Source: Aldehydirespirator sp965221605 (GTDB taxonomy: Bacteria; Actinomycetota; Acidimicrobiia; Acidimicrobiales; Aldehydirespiratoraceae). From it: a DNA stretch of 64,000 nt. This document shows positions 8,720 to 16,790 of this stretch, piece after piece. Position numbers and translations under genes: made by a program. The stretch covers positions 248,001-312,000 of the forward strand of contig CBDCSK010000014.1 in assembly GCA_965221605.1 (NCBI GenBank), given 5' to 3'. The notes beneath the pieces are model-generated. The model saw nothing but the letters and a program-made list of their open reading frames with translations, had not been told where the DNA came from and did not search any database. The stretch's first letter is position 1, and the number at the start of each line of letters is the position of its first letter.

Positions 8720-10114
8720 CTACTGCATGCGGGCGGCAAGGGCGGTCTCGCCGCCGACGATCTGCAGGATGTACACCGGCGTGTCGGGGGTGCCGTCGGT
8801 GCCGGCGTAGCCGATCGTGTCGGTGACCGCCTCGACGCCGCTCAGGTTTGCGATCGCCTCGGCGATTTCCCCCGGGTCGGCGGAGCCGGCCTCGATGAAG
8901 CCCTGTATGGCCACGGTGATGGCATCGCCGGCGAGGGCCGCGAAGCCGGGCGCCTCGCTGGGCATGCCCGCGGCGGCCAGGCCCGCGTTGAGGCGCTCGT
9001 AGCGGTTGCCGTCGGCGCCGAAGCCGTGATCGGTCCAGTAGATGCCCTCGTTGTTGGGCATCGCGGTGATGCCGCTCACCCCGAAGGCGTCTGCGCCGAA
9101 GTAGGTGATGGAGTCGATGCCGCGCTCTTCGATGGCGCTCCGCAGAGCGTCGACCTGGGGGGCGATCATGGCGGTGTAGAGGATCTCGGTGCCGTCGGCC
9201 ACGCCGACCACCTCGTTGGCCTGCGATGCGAAGTCGAAGTCCTCGAAGGGAACGTAGCTCTGGTCGAGCACGAGCTCGCCGCCGAGCTCTTCGAACTTGG
9301 CCGCGAACGTCTCGGGGTTGTAGCCGAAGTAGGGGCCCTCCGACGAGAACGTGATGGCGCGGGTGATGCCATTGTCGATGGCGAACTCGGCCGCGGCCTC
9401 GGCCTGCTGGGTGTCGCTGAACGTCGTCATGAACGAGTAGATCGACGGATCCGGCAGCACCGGCTCGGTGGAGGCCACGAAGATCACAGCCCTGCTGGCG
9501 TTGACCGTCTGCAGCACCGCGTCGCCGGTGTCGGCGAACGGCGGGCCCAGGATCACATGGGCGCCGGCGTCGATCAGGTCGGCGGTGGCCCGCTGCGACA
9601 CCTCGGGGTCGCCCTGGACGTCCTCGATGACGAACTCGACGGGATGCCCGTTGACGCCGCCCGCGCAGTTGATCAGGTCGACGTAGTACTTGCCGGCCTC
9701 GGAGATCGGGATGTCCGCGAACCCGCCCACCTCGGACAGATCGGCCGCGAAGCCGATGATGAAGGGATCGCCGCTCGGCGCGGGGCCGCAGTTGTCGAGG
9801 TCTGCGTCGAGCGCGGCGTCGACGTCGAAGCCGGCCATCGCCATGTCGTCGTCGTGCATCTCGTCGTCGTGCATCTCGTCGTCGTGCTCGTGGCCATCGT
9901 CGTCGTCGTGCTCGTGGCCATCGTCGTCGTCGTGCTCGTGGCCATCGTCGTCGTCGTGCTCGTCGTCAGCCGCAGTCTCCGGCTCCTCCTCCACCGCGGG
10001 AGCGGCCGTGGTAGGAGCGGGTGCCTCGGCGGCGTCGTCCTCGTCGTCGCCGCAACCGGCAGCGACCAGCGCGAGCACGGCGAGCGAAGCGACGAGCAGC
10101 TTGTGAAGTCTCAT
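8720..10114 (-). CDS. ABC transporter substrate-binding lipoprotein with His/Asp-repeat linker
   Basis: A 464-residue periplasmic-binding protein of the LivJ/amide-urea type. The start at 10114 follows a GGAGG site and gives a lipoprotein signal, MRLHKLLVASLAVLALVAAGC, cleaved before Cys21. Residues ~22-95 are an acidic linker containing three DDDDGHEH units and two DDEMH units. The binding fold follows: DPFIIGFAADLSEVGG, ILGPPFADTGDAVL, and TYFGADAFGVSG. The first gene of its operon, it is divergent from a MarR regulator. The repeat linker could chelate metal or only act as a spacer; no function is shown. The ligand is unknown. Confidence 0.92.
   Translation of the reverse strand: MRLHKLLVASLAVLALVAAGCGDDEDDAAEAPAPTTAAPAVEEEPETAADDEHDDDDGHEHDDDDGHEHDDDDGHEHDDEMHDDEMHDDDMAMAGFDVDAALDADLDNCGPAPSGDPFIIGFAADLSEVGGFADIPISEAGKYYVDLINCAGGVNGHPVEFVIEDVQGDPEVSQRATADLIDAGAHVILGPPFADTGDAVLQTVNASRAVIFVASTEPVLPDPSIYSFMTTFSDTQQAEAAAEFAIDNGITRAITFSSEGPYFGYNPETFAAKFEELGGELVLDQSYVPFEDFDFASQANEVVGVADGTEILYTAMIAPQVDALRSAIEERGIDSITYFGADAFGVSGITAMPNNEGIYWTDHGFGADGNRYERLNAGLAAAGMPSEAPGFAALAGDAITVAIQGFIEAGSADPGEIAEAIANLSGVEAVTDTIGYAGTDGTPDTPVYILQIVGGETALAARMQ
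9847..9972. repeat. 24-bp in-frame tandem repeat encoding DDDDGHEH
   Basis: Three 24-base units and two 15-base units encode a His/Asp-rich linker directly after the lipobox region of the binding protein. The unit lengths are multiples of three, so copy number can vary without breaking the frame. Confidence 0.85.
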
Positions 10115-10180
10115 GGGGATCCTCCAGAGATCTTGCGGACAGGTCCGCGTGATGTTGTGGGAAGAAGATAGCGTAGTATC

Positions 10181-10196
10181 CGTTTGGTAGCAAACG
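10181..10196. promoter_or_regulatory. Putative MarR operator
   Basis: CGTTTG-GTAG-CAAACG is a perfect 6-bp inverted repeat with a four-base spacer. It lies ten bases before the regulator's ATG and 67 bases upstream of the divergent transporter operon start. Its position and symmetry fit autoregulation plus control of the transporter-catabolic operon. Confidence 0.6.
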
Positions 10197-10205
10197 AAAT
10201 TGGTG

Positions 10206-10715
10206 ATGCCAGTGCAAGAGCGAGCCGACCCGCGTCTGCTCGACGCCGAGCGCCTCATCCAGGAACGCCTCGGCGACCGGCGCCTCGACTTCGACTCGAT
10301 GCTGGCCGTGTCGAACATCTACCGGGCCGCCACCGCGGTCCGCCGGCGGGCCGAGAAGGGTGTGCTGTCGGAGTTCGGCCTGTCCTGGGGCGGGTTCACG
10401 ACGCTATGGGTCCTGTGGGTCTGGGGCGAGATGCAGTCCGCCGACCTTGCCGACGAGTGCGACCTATCGAAGGGGACACTGACCGGCGTCGTGAAGACCC
10501 TGGAGAAGCGGGGCTTCGTGAAGCGGACGCCGGTCGCGGCCGACCGCCGGAAGGTGACCGTGTCTCTCACCGGCGCCGGGCTCGAGACGATCGAGCAGCT
10601 CTTCCCGCGCTTCAACCTCTACGAGGGCGAGATGGTGGGCAACCTCTCTACGAGCGAGAAGCGGGAGCTGGCCGAACTCCTCCGTCGAGTGATCGTCGCT
10701 GCCGACTCGGGCTGA
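10206..10715 (+). CDS. MarR-family transcriptional regulator
   Basis: A winged-helix regulator of about 169 residues. The dimerisation helix FDSMLAVSNIYRAATAVRRRAE is followed by the DNA-binding part SADLADECDLSKGTLTGVVKTLEKRGFVKRTPVAADRRKVTVSLT, which contains the classic wing DRRKV. TTG (10200), GTG (10203) and ATG (10206) starts are all in frame; ATG is chosen. It is divergent from the binding-protein gene, with a palindrome in between, so it very likely controls the transporter-catabolic operon. Many MarR proteins in this setting respond to aromatic acids; the ligand here is inference. Confidence 0.9.
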   Translation: MPVQERADPRLLDAERLIQERLGDRRLDFDSMLAVSNIYRAATAVRRRAEKGVLSEFGLSWGGFTTLWVLWVWGEMQSADLADECDLSKGTLTGVVKTLEKRGFVKRTPVAADRRKVTVSLTGAGLETIEQLFPRFNLYEGEMVGNLSTSEKRELAELLRRVIVAADSG

Positions 10716-10733
10716 GCCGGCGGCCGGGCCCCG

Positions 10734-12149
10734 TCAGGCGCTGGCGTCGATCAGGTCCCAGAGCGCTTCGACATGGGCTCGGGCCGTCCAGGTGGAGCCC
10801 ACCGAGACACGGGCGTAGCGCATCCCGTCGGCTGTCGAGGCGGTGATGTAGAACCGCCCGTCGTCGTTTATGCGATCAACCAGCGCATCGGTAGCCCCGT
10901 TGCCGTCGACATGGGCGAATGACACCAGCGCGAACGGCGTGGGTGCGATGGTTGTGAGCTTGCGATGGGCGTCGATGCGGTCAGCCAGCTCGCGGGCCCA
11001 GGCGACGTGGGTGCGGATCATCTCTCGCAGGCCCGCCGCACCGAAGCAGCGCAGCACGAACCACAGCTTCAGCGCCCGGAACGGCCGGCCGAGGGGACCG
11101 TGCCAGTCCCGGTAGTCGATCACCCGCCCGGACTCGGACGCGTCGTCGCGCAAGTAGGGCGGCAGGACGCTCAGAGCCTCGATGAGCGGCCGGCGGTCGG
11201 CCACCCACATCACCGAGCAGTCGAGGTTCGTGGCCAGCCACTTGTGGGGGTTGAACGTGTAGCTATCGACCAGCTCCAGACCGTCCTGGTGGTGGCGGAA
11301 CTCCTCGCAGGTCATGGCCGAGCCCGCGTAGGCCGCGTCGACGTGGTGCCACATCTGCCCGGCCCGGGCGATCTCGCCGAAGCGGCGCACCGGATCGACG
11401 CCGGTGGTGCCGGTGGTGCCCACCGCCGAGCACACGAAGGCCGGGACGAGCCCGGCCCGGCGGTCCTCGGCAACGGCCGCGGCGAGCGCGTCGGGTCTGG
11501 CCGCGAACTCTCGGTCGGTCGCCAGCAGCCTGATGTGCCCGTAGCCGGCCATGCGGGCACCCTTCTCGATCGAGGAGTGGGCGTGACTCGACGTGTAGGC
11601 GACCATGTCCTTCGGGCCGGCTCCGCTGCGCAGCAGGCACTGCTCGCGGGCCACTACCAGCGCGGTGTGCGTCGAGGCCGACGCGCCCGACTGCAGCACC
11701 CCTCCGCCCGCACCTGTCGTCTTCCACTCCTGGGGCACGCCGAGGAGATCGACGAGCCAGTCGAGCACGTGGGACTCGATCTCTGTCGCGGCCGGCGACG
11801 TCGACCACAGCATTCCCTGCACGCCGAGGCCGGCTGCGGCCAGCTCGCCCAGGATCGCAGGGGGCGACGACTGGGCCGGGAAGTAGGCGAACCATCCCGG
11901 GTGCTGCCAGTGGGTCAACCCCGGGACTACCACCCGCTCCAGGTCGGCGAGGACGGCATCGAAGGCCTCGGGATCCTCCGGTGCGCGGCCGGGCAGTTTG
12001 GCCCGCACGTCGCCCGGTTGCGCGGGCTCACGCACCGGTCGATCCTCCAGACCGCCGAGGTAGTCGACGACCCAGTCCACGAGCGCATAAGCGTTGCGCC
12101 GGAACGCTTCAAGATCGAGGGGGTCGCTATCCAAGTCGCCGCCCCTCAC
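10734..12149 (-). CDS. PLP-dependent aromatic-L-amino-acid decarboxylase-family enzyme
   Basis: A 471-residue group II decarboxylase. The N-terminal PGLTHWQHPGWFAYFPAQSS region, the HVDAAYAGSAMTCEEF segment near residue 269 and the PLP-binding lysine (about residue 303) in FNPHKWL are all present. Such enzymes decarboxylate tyrosine, tryptophan, DOPA or related amino acids to amines. It starts with GTG, overlapping the stop of the LLM gene by four bases, so SDR, LLM and decarboxylase form one operon. It is convergent with the MarR gene. The amino-acid substrate cannot be told from sequence. Confidence 0.92.
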   Translation of the reverse strand: MRGGDLDSDPLDLEAFRRNAYALVDWVVDYLGGLEDRPVREPAQPGDVRAKLPGRAPEDPEAFDAVLADLERVVVPGLTHWQHPGWFAYFPAQSSPPAILGELAAAGLGVQGMLWSTSPAATEIESHVLDWLVDLLGVPQEWKTTGAGGGVLQSGASASTHTALVVAREQCLLRSGAGPKDMVAYTSSHAHSSIEKGARMAGYGHIRLLATDREFAARPDALAAAVAEDRRAGLVPAFVCSAVGTTGTTGVDPVRRFGEIARAGQMWHHVDAAYAGSAMTCEEFRHHQDGLELVDSYTFNPHKWLATNLDCSVMWVADRRPLIEALSVLPPYLRDDASESGRVIDYRDWHGPLGRPFRALKLWFVLRCFGAAGLREMIRTHVAWARELADRIDAHRKLTTIAPTPFALVSFAHVDGNGATDALVDRINDDGRFYITASTADGMRYARVSVGSTWTARAHVEALWDLIDASA

Positions 12150-13081
12150 CCAGCGAGGCGGGCGCAGTAGTCGACCATCCGCCGGCAGATGGCGGGCACC
12201 TCGCTGATGTCGTCGGTGTACTGCGACGGCTTCATGCAGAACAGCGTGTAGCCGGCTGCGACCTGCTCATCGATGGCTGCCATGGCGTCATCGACGTCCG
12301 CGACGGCGTCGGGAGCGGCGAAAGTGGCCCGGGTGCCGCCGATCAACTCGATCTCGGAGATGTCGCGGCCCGCGGCCGCGAGACCCTGCGCCAGTTGGGC
12401 GAGATCCTCGGCGGTGGGGGCCCCGAAGGGGTGAAAGCCACTGCCGTAGCGGGCCATGCGGCGGATCAGAGCCGGGTGCATCCACTCGCCGCCGAACCAC
12501 ATGCGAGGACCCTCGGGACGCCAGGCCTTCGGCTCGCAGTACGCGTCGGTGAAGCTGAAGTAGCGGCCCTCGAAGCTGGCGGGTGAGCCGGCCCAGAGCC
12601 GCGACATGGCCTCCAGGTGCTCGTCGAGGATGCGGCCCCGCTCCGAGAAAGGCACACCGTGGGCCTCGTACTCGGCCTGCTGCCAGGACACGGTGGGCTG
12701 CACCACCAGCCGGCCCTCGCACAGCAGGTCGATGGTGGCGAGGTCCTTGGCCAGCAGGATCGGGTGCCGCAACGGCGGGATGATGGCGCCGGCCACCACC
12801 CGTACCCGGTCGGTGGCCGCGGCTACCGCGGCCAGGCTGGCCACCGAGCTGGGCCAGGGCGTCATCGGGTCCTGGTTCCCGATGGCGGCGTACATCCGGG
12901 GATTGCTCATCAGCCCATCGATGGCGGCATGGGGGCCGAGCATGGTCTGCTCACTCACCATCACCGCGTCGAAGCCGCTGTCCTCGGCCATGCGGGCCAG
13001 TTCGACCATTCCCCGCATGTCGCGGGGATCGAGCATGGTGTGGTTCTCGGTGAGGATCATCAACATCTGTGGCGGCGCCAT
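12146..13081 (-). CDS. LLM-class flavin/F420-dependent oxidoreductase
   Basis: A 311-residue luciferase-like protein with a TIM-barrel pattern: LMILTENHTMLDPRD at the N-terminus, GFDAVMVSEQTMLGPHA, and the family stretch LLCEGRLVVQPTVSWQQAEYEAHGVPFSERGR. It is a clear paralogue of the gene at 24953-25903, sharing long identical segments. The ATG at 13081 starts one base before the upstream SDR stop region, and the stop overlaps the decarboxylase start. The cofactor (FMN or F420) and substrate cannot be read directly; related actinobacterial proteins are often F420-dependent. Confidence 0.85.
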   Translation of the reverse strand: MAPPQMLMILTENHTMLDPRDMRGMVELARMAEDSGFDAVMVSEQTMLGPHAAIDGLMSNPRMYAAIGNQDPMTPWPSSVASLAAVAAATDRVRVVAGAIIPPLRHPILLAKDLATIDLLCEGRLVVQPTVSWQQAEYEAHGVPFSERGRILDEHLEAMSRLWAGSPASFEGRYFSFTDAYCEPKAWRPEGPRMWFGGEWMHPALIRRMARYGSGFHPFGAPTAEDLAQLAQGLAAAGRDISEIELIGGTRATFAAPDAVADVDDAMAAIDEQVAAGYTLFCMKPSQYTDDISEVPAICRRMVDYCARLAG

Positions 13082-13082
13082 G

Positions 13083-13865
13083 TCAGCGCTCGACCATGTC
13101 GAAGGGGCCGAGGGCGACCGCGCCGCCGTCGAGGCGGAATGACACTCCGGTAGCAAAACGGCCAGCCGGGGCCACCAGGTAGTGCACGAGCGCCGCGATC
13201 TCATCGGGTTCCCCGGCCCGGCCCACGATGTTCACGGACACGCCGGCCGCGTCGAGTTCGCGGATCACACCGCTGGCCATCGGCGTGTCCACGATGCCTG
13301 GGGCGACTTGCGTGACCCGGATCCCGTCGTCCCGCCACTCCTTGGCCAGCGCCACCGTGACCGCGGCCAGCCCGGCCTTGGTCGCGCCGTAGACGGCACC
13401 CCCAGCGGAGGGCCTCACGGCGTCGACCGAGCCGATCATCACCACCGCGGCCTCCTCGGCTGCGGCCAGATGCGGATGGGCCAGCTGGCAGAGCCGGAGC
13501 GGCGCCCACAGGTTGAGCCCGACCAGCCCGTCGAAGTACTGGCGGTCCAGCTCGCCCAGCGGGAGCCAGTCGCCCCGGCCCGCGTTGTTCACCAGGATGT
13601 CGAGCCCGCCCAACTCGGCGACGGCCCCGTCGATCACCCCGTCGACGGCGGTGGCATCGCTCAGATCGGCGGCAAGGGGTCGTACCGAGCCCTCCGCCTC
13701 GGGCACCCGTCCCGACCGCGACACCGCGACCACATCGGCGCCCGCACCAGCGAGCCGGGAGGCGATGGCCGCCCCGATGCCAGCCGACGCACCGGTGACC
13801 ACGGCGCGGCGGCCGGTCAGGTCGAAAGCGGTATCAGGCACCGCGACACGATAGCTATGCGACAT
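13083..13865 (-). CDS. Short-chain dehydrogenase/reductase
   Basis: A 260-residue classical SDR. The Rossmann motif TGASAGIG is at residues 24-31, NNAG at about 93, and the catalytic residues are Ser146, Tyr159 and Lys163 in GSVDAV and YGATK. It leads a three-gene operon with the LLM oxidoreductase and the PLP decarboxylase, spaced by one base. Together they could process an amine, alcohol or ketone, but the substrate is unknown. It is divergent from the restriction-modification locus. Confidence 0.92.
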   Translation of the reverse strand: MSHSYRVAVPDTAFDLTGRRAVVTGASAGIGAAIASRLAGAGADVVAVSRSGRVPEAEGSVRPLAADLSDATAVDGVIDGAVAELGGLDILVNNAGRGDWLPLGELDRQYFDGLVGLNLWAPLRLCQLAHPHLAAAEEAAVVMIGSVDAVRPSAGGAVYGATKAGLAAVTVALAKEWRDDGIRVTQVAPGIVDTPMASGVIRELDAAGVSVNIVGRAGEPDEIAALVHYLVAPAGRFATGVSFRLDGGAVALGPFDMVER

Positions 13866-13921
13866 CCATGCGTGGATGCCCGGGGAGTCTCGGCTAAGGC
13901 GTTGCTGAGCGTATGCCTGTC

Positions 13922-13957
13922 ATACCCACTTGCGAACATGTGTCTGCAAGCAGGTAT
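13922..13957. promoter_or_regulatory. Imperfect 12-bp-arm inverted repeat upstream of the methyltransferase
   Basis: ATACCCACTTGC (13922-13933) and GCAAGCAGGTAT (13946-13957) match at 10 of 12 positions as an inverted repeat around a 12-base centre. It ends 22 bases before the methyltransferase ATG. It may be an operator for control of the restriction-modification genes, or an RNA hairpin near the ribosome-binding region. Confidence 0.5.
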
Positions 13958-13979
13958 CCCCCACACGCAGGGCGGCACG

Positions 13980-15644
13980 ATGTCAGACTGCATTCAAGTG
14001 ACACTCATCGACCAAGAGGCATGTCCACAGGCCAACGCCGAGGACGGGCCCTGCAGTGAGCATGACCTTGCCCATGCTGCTTGGTCAATCGTCCGACAGG
14101 GCGGCCTTGCCGAGCTCTCGGAGCCCGAGTCCATACTTGTCCGTGCGCTGACCAGTGCCGAACGCGACTCTGACGACGACGGATTGATCCATCTGATCCG
14201 CTCCGGCCGCGATCCTCTGGGTGACGCGCTCATGCGCATGCGCTCGCCTGATCAACGCAGACCGCTGGGTGCCACCTACACACCTCCCGAGATCGTGTCC
14301 TCAATGGTTGGCTGGATTGTCGAGCACTCAAGGCCAGACCGCGTAGTCGATCCTGGAGCCGGCTCGGCGCGATTCCTTCTGACTGCGGGCCGCGCCTTAT
14401 CCGATGCTCGCCTCGTCGGCGTGGAGATCGACCCACTGGCAGCGCTGCTTGCCCGTGCCAACCTCACGGCCATGGGCCTCGACCATCGATCGCAGATCCT
14501 GGTGCGGGACTACCGGGACGCCGATCTCGGCGAGTGCGGTGGCACCACGGCCTTCATCGGGAATCCGCCCTATGTTCGCCACCACCAGATCGAGCCTAAA
14601 TGGAAGAAATGGCTCGCTACCAACTCGACCGCTCTTGGACTCAAGGCCAGCGGTCTGGCCGGATTGCACGTTCACTTCATGTTGGCGACGGCCCTTCATG
14701 CCCGACCTGGCGACCTTGGTGTGTTCGTGACGTCGTCGGAGTGGCTCGATGTGAACTACGGCCACTTGCCAAGAACGCTGTTTACGACCCAACTCGGCGG
14801 AGTGTCAATCCACTTGATCGATCCGCGCGAGGCGCCGTTCGCCGATGCGGCCACAACGGCAGCCGTCACGTGCTTTCAGGTAGGCGGGCCTGCTGCGTCG
14901 ATCCGCATGAAGCGGGTTCCTAGCACTTCCGAGCTAGGCATGCTCGATGGAGGGCAACCGTTCAGTAAACGACAACTGCGCTCCGCGTCGAGGTGGTCGC
15001 CCCTGCTCAACGGCTCACAGAAGCCGCCTGAGGGTTACGTCGAACTTGGAGAAATCTGTTGCGTTCATCGGGGTGCCGTGACAGGCGCCAACGCCACTTG
15101 GATAACCGACGCCAACGATCCCGCTCTTCCTTCAGAGGTGCTCTTCCCCTCCGTCACACGCGCGGTCGAACTGTTCGGTGCAACTGACGGCATCCTCTTG
15201 GACACGCACGGCTTAAGGGCAGTGATCGACCTGCCGGCCGATCTCGACGTGCTCGACGAGGCTGACCGTCCCCGCATCGACCGGTTCCTGCGAGCCGCGG
15301 AGCGCGGCGGGGTCCGTTCCGGCTACATCGCTCGTAACCGCAAGCCTTGGTGGGCCGTGGGTCTACGGTCTCCTGCTCCAATCCTCGCGACCTACATGGC
15401 GCGTCGGCCACCGGCATTCGTTCGCAACCTAGCTAGCGCCCACAACATCAACGCCGTACACGGCATCTACCCCCGAGAACCAATGCCACACGCAACTCTG
15501 GACGCACTGGCAGGTGCTCTGCGCGCCGCGGCACCCACTGCGGTCGGACGTACCTATGCAGGTGGCCTACTCAAGTTCGAGCCTTCGGAGATGGCACGCA
15601 TCTACGTCCCAGGCCCAGCCATGCTCCGGGAAACGGCGGCATGA
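13980..15644 (+). CDS. N6-adenine DNA methyltransferase (XamI-type partner)
   Basis: A 554-residue adenine methyltransferase. Motif X-like GATYTPPEIV is near residue 97, the S-adenosylmethionine site VVDPGAGSARF at 122-132, and the catalytic motif GNPPYVRHH at about 194. The C-terminal half probably holds the target-recognition region. The frame is open far upstream in the shadow of the SDR; the ATG at 13980 is the sensible start. Its stop overlaps the start of a XamI-like endonuclease by four bases, so it is the protective half of a type II restriction-modification pair. Recognition sequence is inferred only from the endonuclease family. Confidence 0.9.
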   Translation: MSDCIQVTLIDQEACPQANAEDGPCSEHDLAHAAWSIVRQGGLAELSEPESILVRALTSAERDSDDDGLIHLIRSGRDPLGDALMRMRSPDQRRPLGATYTPPEIVSSMVGWIVEHSRPDRVVDPGAGSARFLLTAGRALSDARLVGVEIDPLAALLARANLTAMGLDHRSQILVRDYRDADLGECGGTTAFIGNPPYVRHHQIEPKWKKWLATNSTALGLKASGLAGLHVHFMLATALHARPGDLGVFVTSSEWLDVNYGHLPRTLFTTQLGGVSIHLIDPREAPFADAATTAAVTCFQVGGPAASIRMKRVPSTSELGMLDGGQPFSKRQLRSASRWSPLLNGSQKPPEGYVELGEICCVHRGAVTGANATWITDANDPALPSEVLFPSVTRAVELFGATDGILLDTHGLRAVIDLPADLDVLDEADRPRIDRFLRAAERGGVRSGYIARNRKPWWAVGLRSPAPILATYMARRPPAFVRNLASAHNINAVHGIYPREPMPHATLDALAGALRAAAPTAVGRTYAGGLLKFEPSEMARIYVPGPAMLRETAA

Positions 15645-16567
15645 GTCCCGCCGAGCCCCCTAGGTGGAACGACCAACAGTTCGAGGAACAACTAACGGTC
15701 GCCAAGGCTGCATTCTGCGAAGAGAGGCTTCGCGAGCCGACGGAGCAGTACCGCGAGGTCTTCGACGACTACGCAGCGCGTGTCAGAGCTCTATTGGCCC
15801 GGACAGATCACCTGACGAACTGGTCCGACGTTCTCGAGACCGTCCTCAGCGACGAAGTAGGCCTCGATGCTCTGAGATATGTGGCAGGTCCACCGATCTC
15901 TGCGGATGACCTCAAGACCCTGGCAGACGCTTCGCTCGCTCCCGGCCGGCTGCGCCGCGATCCTGAGATGACATCCAGGGTCCTCGGCGTCGTGCTCACC
16001 AGTCTCGATACCAAGCGATTCCCGTGGGTGGCGGAACAGCGTCTCCCCAATCCAGAAGAACGGCAGGCAGCGACCGTGGCCTCGGCGAGTCTCATGGCCA
16101 CCCAGCGCGTCCAGACCGACAGGAAGAACCTCGCAAAGACCAAACAGGAGAGGCAAGTAGCGGACTATCTGTCTGATACCGGCCTAACGCATGTCGGACC
16201 GAGAGACATCACGACGAGCGACGATGCACCGGAGCGAGGCTCGTTCTGTGGAGAGTGCGTGTTCGGAGACCGCAAGGCCGATCTCGTCGTGCGACTTCAC
16301 GACGGACGCCTCATGCCCATCGAATGTAAGGTCTCGAACTCGGCGACGAACTCCGTCAAGAGGCTCAACAATGACGCAGCTATCAAGGCTGAGGCTTGGA
16401 TTAAGCAGTTCGGCACGCTTCAGACCGTCCCGACTGCCGTACTGTCAGGTGTGTTCAAGAGGCACAACCTCATTCAGGCGCAGGAGGCGGGGCTCACGAT
16501 CTTCTGGGCACACGATCTGAATCCACTAGGCGAGTTCATAGGGTCCACAGCAGAGTTGGCTCAATAG
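15641..16567 (+). CDS. XamI-family type II restriction endonuclease
   Basis: A 308-residue protein that I match from memory to the XamI family. The PD-(D/E)XK core is visible: KADLVVRLHDGRLMPIECKV contains Asp214 and the E-C-K pair (Glu228, Lys230), followed by the family-like SNSATNSVKRLNNDAAIKA and the C-terminal stretch LTIFWAHDLNPLGEFI. The start overlaps the methyltransferase stop in an ATGA, so the pair is translationally coupled. XamI itself cuts GTCGAC, but this homologue's site may differ. The nuclease fold is strongly supported by position next to the methyltransferase; the family name is moderately sure. Confidence 0.75.
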   Translation: MSPAEPPRWNDQQFEEQLTVAKAAFCEERLREPTEQYREVFDDYAARVRALLARTDHLTNWSDVLETVLSDEVGLDALRYVAGPPISADDLKTLADASLAPGRLRRDPEMTSRVLGVVLTSLDTKRFPWVAEQRLPNPEERQAATVASASLMATQRVQTDRKNLAKTKQERQVADYLSDTGLTHVGPRDITTSDDAPERGSFCGECVFGDRKADLVVRLHDGRLMPIECKVSNSATNSVKRLNNDAAIKAEAWIKQFGTLQTVPTAVLSGVFKRHNLIQAQEAGLTIFWAHDLNPLGEFIGSTAELAQ

Positions 16568-16679
16568 TTGGAGTTGACGCGATGGCGGAAGCGACGTGCC
16601 CTTCCGCGATGCTCCTGTCGCCCAAGATCAAGGCGTCAACGGTTGCAGCGCAGGGGAAATCGACAGCCCTTTACATGAT

Positions 16680-16708
16680 TTGACATGCTGTTTCGTAAGT
16701 GCCAAGAT
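16680..16708 (+). promoter_or_regulatory. Possible sigma70-type promoter for the cytosine methyltransferase operon
   Basis: TTGACA at 16680-16685 is a consensus -35 box. At a 17-base spacing the -10 position reads CAAGAT, a weak match. It lies about 83 bases before the GTG start in a 223-base gap that holds no convincing gene. The AT-rich local composition supports a promoter, but the -10 box is poor. Confidence 0.3.
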
Positions 16709-16790
16709 GATCTAGAGCGCTCATCCCCTGCGAGACCCGCCTCGTCGGCCACTACGGTGCTCAAACCCCGCTGAAAAAGGGAACTGCCAC

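Noticed and set aside
9026..10171. Long plus-strand frame over the substrate-binding gene, with a Val/Ile/Leu-repeat like a membrane protein
   Set aside because: It is the antisense of the His/Asp repeat and the binding domain; it has no family resemblance, and the minus-strand gene has a signal peptide and ribosome-binding site.
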